From NCBI GenBank assembly GCA_028713125.1, contig JAQTOU010000007.1:62001-126000 (forward strand): a stretch of 64,000 bases of DNA, read 5' to 3'. The notes under the pieces were generated by a model that did not search any database, had not been told where the DNA came from, and saw only the letters and a list, made by a program, of their open reading frames with translations. A program made the translations under genes and the position numbers. Positions 60,622 to 64,000 of the stretch are shown here, one piece after another (position 1 is the first letter of the stretch; each line of letters begins with the position of its first letter). This stretch comes from Elusimicrobiales bacterium. Lineage in GTDB: Bacteria; Elusimicrobiota; Elusimicrobia; Elusimicrobiales; UBA9959.

Positions 60622-61338
60622 ATGGACAACTTTCAAAAAGACAAAGAAGCTCTATCCTGGCTTACCCGCGCATGGGACGACTATGCGGGCAATCTCCCGC
60701 TGCTGCTCCCGGCGCTCCTGTTCCAGGCCGCGCTTGCCTCCGGAACCTTCTACCTTATAAGCCGCTTCCGCTCGCTCCTGCCCGCAATGCCCTATATGCT
60801 TTTCGTGCTGACACCCGTCTCCACCGGGGCGAACCTGCTCTACATCAAGATAGCCAGGGGCAGCGGCGCGCGCTTCACGGACCTGTTCAGCGCCTTCCCG
60901 GTCTATCACCGCGCGGTCGCTGTAAGTATCGTCCTCGGCTTTGTAACCATGGGCGGCGCGCTTCTCCTGATAGTGCCGGGCGTCGTACTGTACCTGGCCT
61001 ACTGCTTCAGCGAATACGCCGTCGTCGACCGCCGGACCGGGATAAAAGAATCTTTCGCGCTCAGCGCGGCGATCACAGAAGGCTGGAAGAGCCGCCTCCT
61101 GGTCCTATTCAGCCTTATAGTGCTTATAAACGTTTTTGTTCCCGACATCTATCTCGTCACCGGGCCGCTGAAAACTCCCTCGGCCAGCCTTGATCTTAAG
61201 CCGTGGACCGTCGCGGCGGCGGCGCTTAAGACCCTGGTTTTCCTCCCCTGGCTATGCCTGGCTATGGCCCGAGCCTATAATTTCCTCCTGCTTCCGCCCG
61301 GCCCCGAACCTGCGCCGGAAGAGACCCCGGTTGACTAA
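60622..61338 (+). CDS. Polytopic membrane protein (GDPD-membrane-domain/YciC-like)
   Basis: 238 residues with about six hydrophobic segments. The segment LLLIVPGVVLYLAYCFSEYAVVDRRTGIKESFALSAAITEG resembles, in shortened quotation, the family of membrane proteins related to the membrane domain of glycerophosphodiester phosphodiesterases: a PG-containing helix, then (V)VD..G..EAL..S. No catalytic domain is attached. Function is unknown. It starts 8 bp after lipA and ends 109 bp before the next gene. Confidence 0.65.
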   Translation: MDNFQKDKEALSWLTRAWDDYAGNLPLLLPALLFQAALASGTFYLISRFRSLLPAMPYMLFVLTPVSTGANLLYIKIARGSGARFTDLFSAFPVYHRAVAVSIVLGFVTMGGALLLIVPGVVLYLAYCFSEYAVVDRRTGIKESFALSAAITEGWKSRLLVLFSLIVLINVFVPDIYLVTGPLKTPSASLDLKPWTVAAAALKTLVFLPWLCLAMARAYNFLLLPPGPEPAPEETPVD

Positions 61339-61381
61339 AATCATAGGCATTACGGCCCATATTTCCGCGGTCCTTTAGCCC

Positions 61382-61410
61382 TTTAATAACCCGGGGGGAA
61401 AAGGTAGAAT
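61382..61410 (+). promoter_or_regulatory. Possible promoter of the exported protein gene
   Basis: TTTAAT (61382-61387), 17 bp and TAGAAT (61405-61410) lie 38 bp before the ATG at 61448. Confidence 0.45.
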
Positions 61411-61447
61411 TACATTGTAGTTAAAGGTTAAGCAGGAGGAATACTGA

Positions 61448-62311
61448 ATGAAAAGATTAGCCCTGATAGCAGCCGCCATGCTGAGCGCCTCGGCGTTAAG
61501 CGCGGCCGAACTCAATACCATTTCCGCCGGATACATAAAGATCTCCAAAATAGACATCCCCGCCCCGGTCCTCCAGCCGGTCGAAGCGGCCAAATGCAAC
61601 CACGTCACCGTGGAGATAACGAGCAAACTGTACCTCATGCCCCAGACTTCGAAAAGCCTGCTTTTCACCTACGCCAAGAACGAAGCCGAATTCAAGGAAT
61701 TCACCGCCATGTGGACCCCCATCCTGAACAAGTTCGGTATGAAGGTAACGGGCACCGAATACAAGAACGAGTTCGGCATACTTAATTACGAATCTCCCGA
61801 AGGCCTGGTAGTGCGCGACTTCCTGGCCGAGGACATGAATTACGACGCCCTCAGCTCGACCACGATCGTGAAGCTCCAGCACGAGCTCCTCGAGCCGCTC
61901 GAACAGGCCGGGATGACGCCCATCGCCGCCCTCAACATAAAGAACGAGGTCTTCAGGCCCACTTTCAAGCTCTATTACCTCACCAAGCCCGACGCGAACA
62001 TGGACCACGAGGTCCAGCTCCGCCAGCTTAAGAACGGCGAAGACATAGACTTCGACCTGCTGGCCAATGCCGTTAAGCTGGTCAAGAAGGACGCTTCCTT
62101 CTCCATGGTCTATATCGGCAAGCTCCTTGGCTTCAAGTCCAAGCTGGCCACCGACACCGCCGCCGCCGCGGTCTCCCTGGAGAACTACAAGAAATTCCTC
62201 GCGGAGAACAAGAAGGAATTCATAGCCTCCAAGGTGCTGAAGCTGGATGAGCCGTTCACCTCCGGCGACCACACCTTCAACTACCTGCTTAACATGTACT
62301 TCTTCCAGTAA
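61448..62311 (+). CDS. Exported protein of unknown function
   Basis: 287 residues with an AGGAGG-type ribosome site and a signal peptide (MKRLALIAAAMLSASALSAAE). The mature protein is mixed alpha/beta, rich in Lys/Glu, with only one cysteine (AAKCNHV). No recognised family or active-site motif. Segments such as LFTYAKNEAEFKEFTAMW and EVQLRQLKNGEDIDFDLL are unremarkable. It has its own promoter and terminator, so it is monocistronic. Confidence 0.72.
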   Translation: MKRLALIAAAMLSASALSAAELNTISAGYIKISKIDIPAPVLQPVEAAKCNHVTVEITSKLYLMPQTSKSLLFTYAKNEAEFKEFTAMWTPILNKFGMKVTGTEYKNEFGILNYESPEGLVVRDFLAEDMNYDALSSTTIVKLQHELLEPLEQAGMTPIAALNIKNEVFRPTFKLYYLTKPDANMDHEVQLRQLKNGEDIDFDLLANAVKLVKKDASFSMVYIGKLLGFKSKLATDTAAAAVSLENYKKFLAENKKEFIASKVLKLDEPFTSGDHTFNYLLNMYFFQ

Positions 62312-62330
62312 GCCGGCCGATACAGAACAG

Positions 62331-62368
62331 AAAAACCCGTCCGCTTAAAAGCGGACGGGTTTTTTTAC
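62331..62368. terminator. Bidirectional terminator between exported protein and HD gene
   Basis: AAAAACCCGTCCGC and GCGGACGGGTTTTT form a long GC/AT stem around a TTAAAA loop, with T-runs on both strands. The two flanking genes converge on it. Confidence 0.93.
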
Positions 62369-62386
62369 GCCCTAAGGCAGGTCTTG

Positions 62387-62944
62387 CTACAGGCCCAGGT
62401 CGGCCGCTATCTCCCTCATCGCACCAAGTGAAAGCTCCACAAATTCGTCCAGCTTTAGGCCCAAGGCCTCGCACTCCATTATTATTCCCCGGTCCACCGA
62501 AGCGGCGAAGCGCTTATCCTTCATCCGCTTCGTGACGGAAGAGGCTTTCACGCTGGCGAGCTTCCTGTCCGGGTAAACCATGGCGGTAGCCGTTATCATG
62601 CCGGTTATTGTCTCGCCGGCGGCCAGCGCCTTGTGGAAGGTCTCGGAGCGCTTTACCCCGCCGTGAGCCGCTTCATTATGCATTTTTACGGCTTCGATAA
62701 GGCTTTCCGGGAGGCCGTTCTCCTTAAGGATGCGGACGGCCTCGTGCGTATGGCGCGCCAGGTCCCCGGCGGTAAGCTCCACGTCGATATCGTGCAGCAG
62801 CCCGGCCAGGCCCCAGAGCCCGGCGTCGGCGCCGAGGCGCGCGGCCAGGGCCCGCATCACGGCCTCAGAGGCCAGGCAATGCCGGACCAGGTTCTCGTTC
62901 TTTAAATGCGTCCTGAGAAGCTCTAGGGCTTTTTGGCGTTCCAT
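62387..62944 (-). CDS. HD-domain phosphohydrolase
   Basis: 185 residues. The HD pattern is His21 (VRHCLASE), then His51-Asp52 (LAGLLHDIDVEL), with later HTHEAV and KMHNEAAHG. HD proteins of this small class cleave phosphate esters with two metal ions; substrate is unknown. The stop lies about 20 bp from the terminator and the start is 4 bp past the asnS stop, so it is co-transcribed behind asnS. Confidence 0.85.
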   Translation of the reverse strand: MERQKALELLRTHLKNENLVRHCLASEAVMRALAARLGADAGLWGLAGLLHDIDVELTAGDLARHTHEAVRILKENGLPESLIEAVKMHNEAAHGGVKRSETFHKALAAGETITGMITATAMVYPDRKLASVKASSVTKRMKDKRFAASVDRGIIMECEALGLKLDEFVELSLGAMREIAADLGL

Positions 62945-62948
62945 GGAT

Positions 62949-64000
62949 CTAGAATTCCGCGTAGCCGGGCACGCGGGGGAAGGCGGTCACGTCGCGTATG
63001 TTAGAAATGCCGGTTACCAGCATCATCATGCGCTCGAAACCCAGGCCGAAGCCGGAGTGGGGGACTGAGCCGTACCGGCGCAGGTCCAGGTACCACCAGT
63101 AGCCGGCAGGATCGATCCCGGCGTCGGCCATCTTCTTTTCAAGCACGTCGAGGCGGTTCTCGCGCTCGCTGCCGCCGATGACTTCGCCTATCCGCGGCAC
63201 CAGGACGTCCATCCCGCGCACGGTCCGTCCGTCGTCGTTAAGCTTCATGTAGAAAGCGGCGGCGTCCTTCGGCTTGTTATAAAGTATCACCGGCTTCTTG
63301 AAATACTGCTCCACCAGGAAGCGCTCGTGCTCCGAGGCCAGGTCCACGCCCCAGCTCACCTTCACGTCGAAGCGCTCGTTCACGGGCTCGAGCAGTTTTA
63401 CGGCGTCGGTGTAGGTCAGGCGTTCGAATTTGTTCCCGGTGATATTCTTAAGATTATCCATCAGCGCCGGCTCGACGAACTTCGCGAAAAGCTCGATATC
63501 GGAGGGGCATTTCTCGAGGACGCTGTTCGTTATGGACTTTATGAAATCCTCGGCCAGCTCCATGTCGTCTTCCAGCTCGTAGAAGGCCATTTCCGGCTCG
63601 ATCATCCAGAATTCCGAGGCGTGGCGATAGGTGTTGGAATTTTCCGCCCTGAACGTGGGCCCGAAGGTGTAGATCTTGCCGAGCGCCAGCGCGAGGCTTT
63701 CGCCCTCCAGCTGGCCGGTGACCGTCAGGTAGGTTTTTTTGCCTAAAAGCTCCTGGGAGAAATCTATCTCGCCCTTTTCGGTCCTGGGCGGATTGGACAG
63801 GTCCAGGGTCGTCGCGGTGAACATTTCCCCGGCGCCTTCCCCGTCGGAGGAAGTTATAATGGGCGTATGGACGTAGAAAAAGCCTTTATCGTGGAAATAC
63901 TTGTGCACGGAGTAAGCCAGCTCGGCGCGGATGCGCAGCATGGCCGAGTATTTGTTGGTGCGCGGGCGGAGGTGGGCCACGGTGCGGAGGAATTCGTCGG
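62949..64000 (-). CDS. asnS: Asparaginyl-tRNA synthetase (5' end beyond window)
   Basis: Class II synthetase, partial: the coding frame continues past the track's start (63980, a GTG read as Val) to the window edge with DEFLRT before VAHLRPRTN, so the N-terminal domain is outside. Visible are SDGEGAGEMF, motif 2 FGPTFRAENSNTYRHASEFW, and motif 3 GFGLGFERMMMLVTG. The Asn-specific form is supported by AENSNTYRHASEFWMIEPE. Transcribed with the HD gene. Confidence 0.95.
   Translation of the reverse strand, partial: DEFLRTVAHLRPRTNKYSAMLRIRAELAYSVHKYFHDKGFFYVHTPIITSSDGEGAGEMFTATTLDLSNPPRTEKGEIDFSQELLGKKTYLTVTGQLEGESLALALGKIYTFGPTFRAENSNTYRHASEFWMIEPEMAFYELEDDMELAEDFIKSITNSVLEKCPSDIELFAKFVEPALMDNLKNITGNKFERLTYTDAVKLLEPVNERFDVKVSWGVDLASEHERFLVEQYFKKPVILYNKPKDAAAFYMKLNDDGRTVRGMDVLVPRIGEVIGGSERENRLDVLEKKMADAGIDPAGYWWYLDLRRYGSVPHSGFGLGFERMMMLVTGISNIRDVTAFPRVPGYAEF

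Overview
The window is GC-rich, densely coded, and almost entirely on the + strand. Only a cupin gene, an HD-domain gene, asnS and one gene remnant lie on the minus strand. It comes from a Gram-negative (diderm) bacterium: there is a TolC/adaptor/RND efflux system, a lipobox lipoprotein, several Sec signal peptides, and a MurE with the DNPR motif of meso-diaminopimelate enzymes. A futalosine menaquinone operon together with small Cys-rich exported proteins is compatible with Elusimicrobiota or a neighbouring lineage. That placement is inference; no rRNA or marker tree is available here.

Layout. 1-17.8 kb: a division/cell-wall (dcw) cluster, ftsI-murE-murF and mraY-murD-ftsW-murG, split by a five-gene insert (SulP transporter, exported unknown, APC permease, two GT-C-type membrane proteins). 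18-23.5 kb: a trypsin-like exported protease with a textbook promoter, a structured leader RNA with terminator ahead of a frameshifted exported-protein gene, a HEAT-repeat lipoprotein, a PII-like protein with two membrane partners, and a flavin reductase. 23.5-25.6 kb: cupin gene (minus) and pyruvate kinase. 25.7-33.6 kb: a copper/silver-type resistance locus with an ECF sigma factor, an anti-sigma factor bearing a Cys/Met/His-rich tail, CusC-, CusB- and CusA-like efflux proteins and small metal-binding proteins. 33.7-35.1 kb: a 28-residue Cys-containing peptide gene followed by a PqqD-like/radical SAM/SPASM maturase, a candidate new RiPP system. 35.2-38.9 kb: a sulfur cluster (cystathionine beta-synthase, gamma-lyase/synthase, ThiF-rhodanese). 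39-47.5 kb: histidine kinase, MgtA plus an EIIA protein, and an MprF/AcvB lipid aminoacylation pair. 47.6-55 kb: one operon for late menaquinone synthesis, ubiD-ubiA-ubiX-mqnE-mqnA-mqnC-mqnD-mqnB. 55-64 kb: an exported metal-binding protein with a Crp-type regulator, hisS, a three-way-junction RNA candidate, aspS, lipA, two unknowns, then HD-domain protein and asnS on the minus strand.

How the genes work together. The murein genes take UDP-MurNAc-dipeptide to lipid II and its polymerisation at the septum. The sigma/anti-sigma pair plausibly senses periplasmic metal and drives the efflux genes downstream. The RiPP cassette directly follows the metal locus, so its product could be metal-related, but this is only positional. 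The mqn operon supplies the respiratory quinone. MprF and AcvB would set and reverse aminoacylation of phosphatidylglycerol. The strongest discovery candidates are the RiPP cassette (33.69-35.08 kb), the hisS-aspS three-way-junction RNA (57.76-57.90 kb), the leader RNA at 19.16-19.30 kb and the metal-tailed anti-sigma factor.
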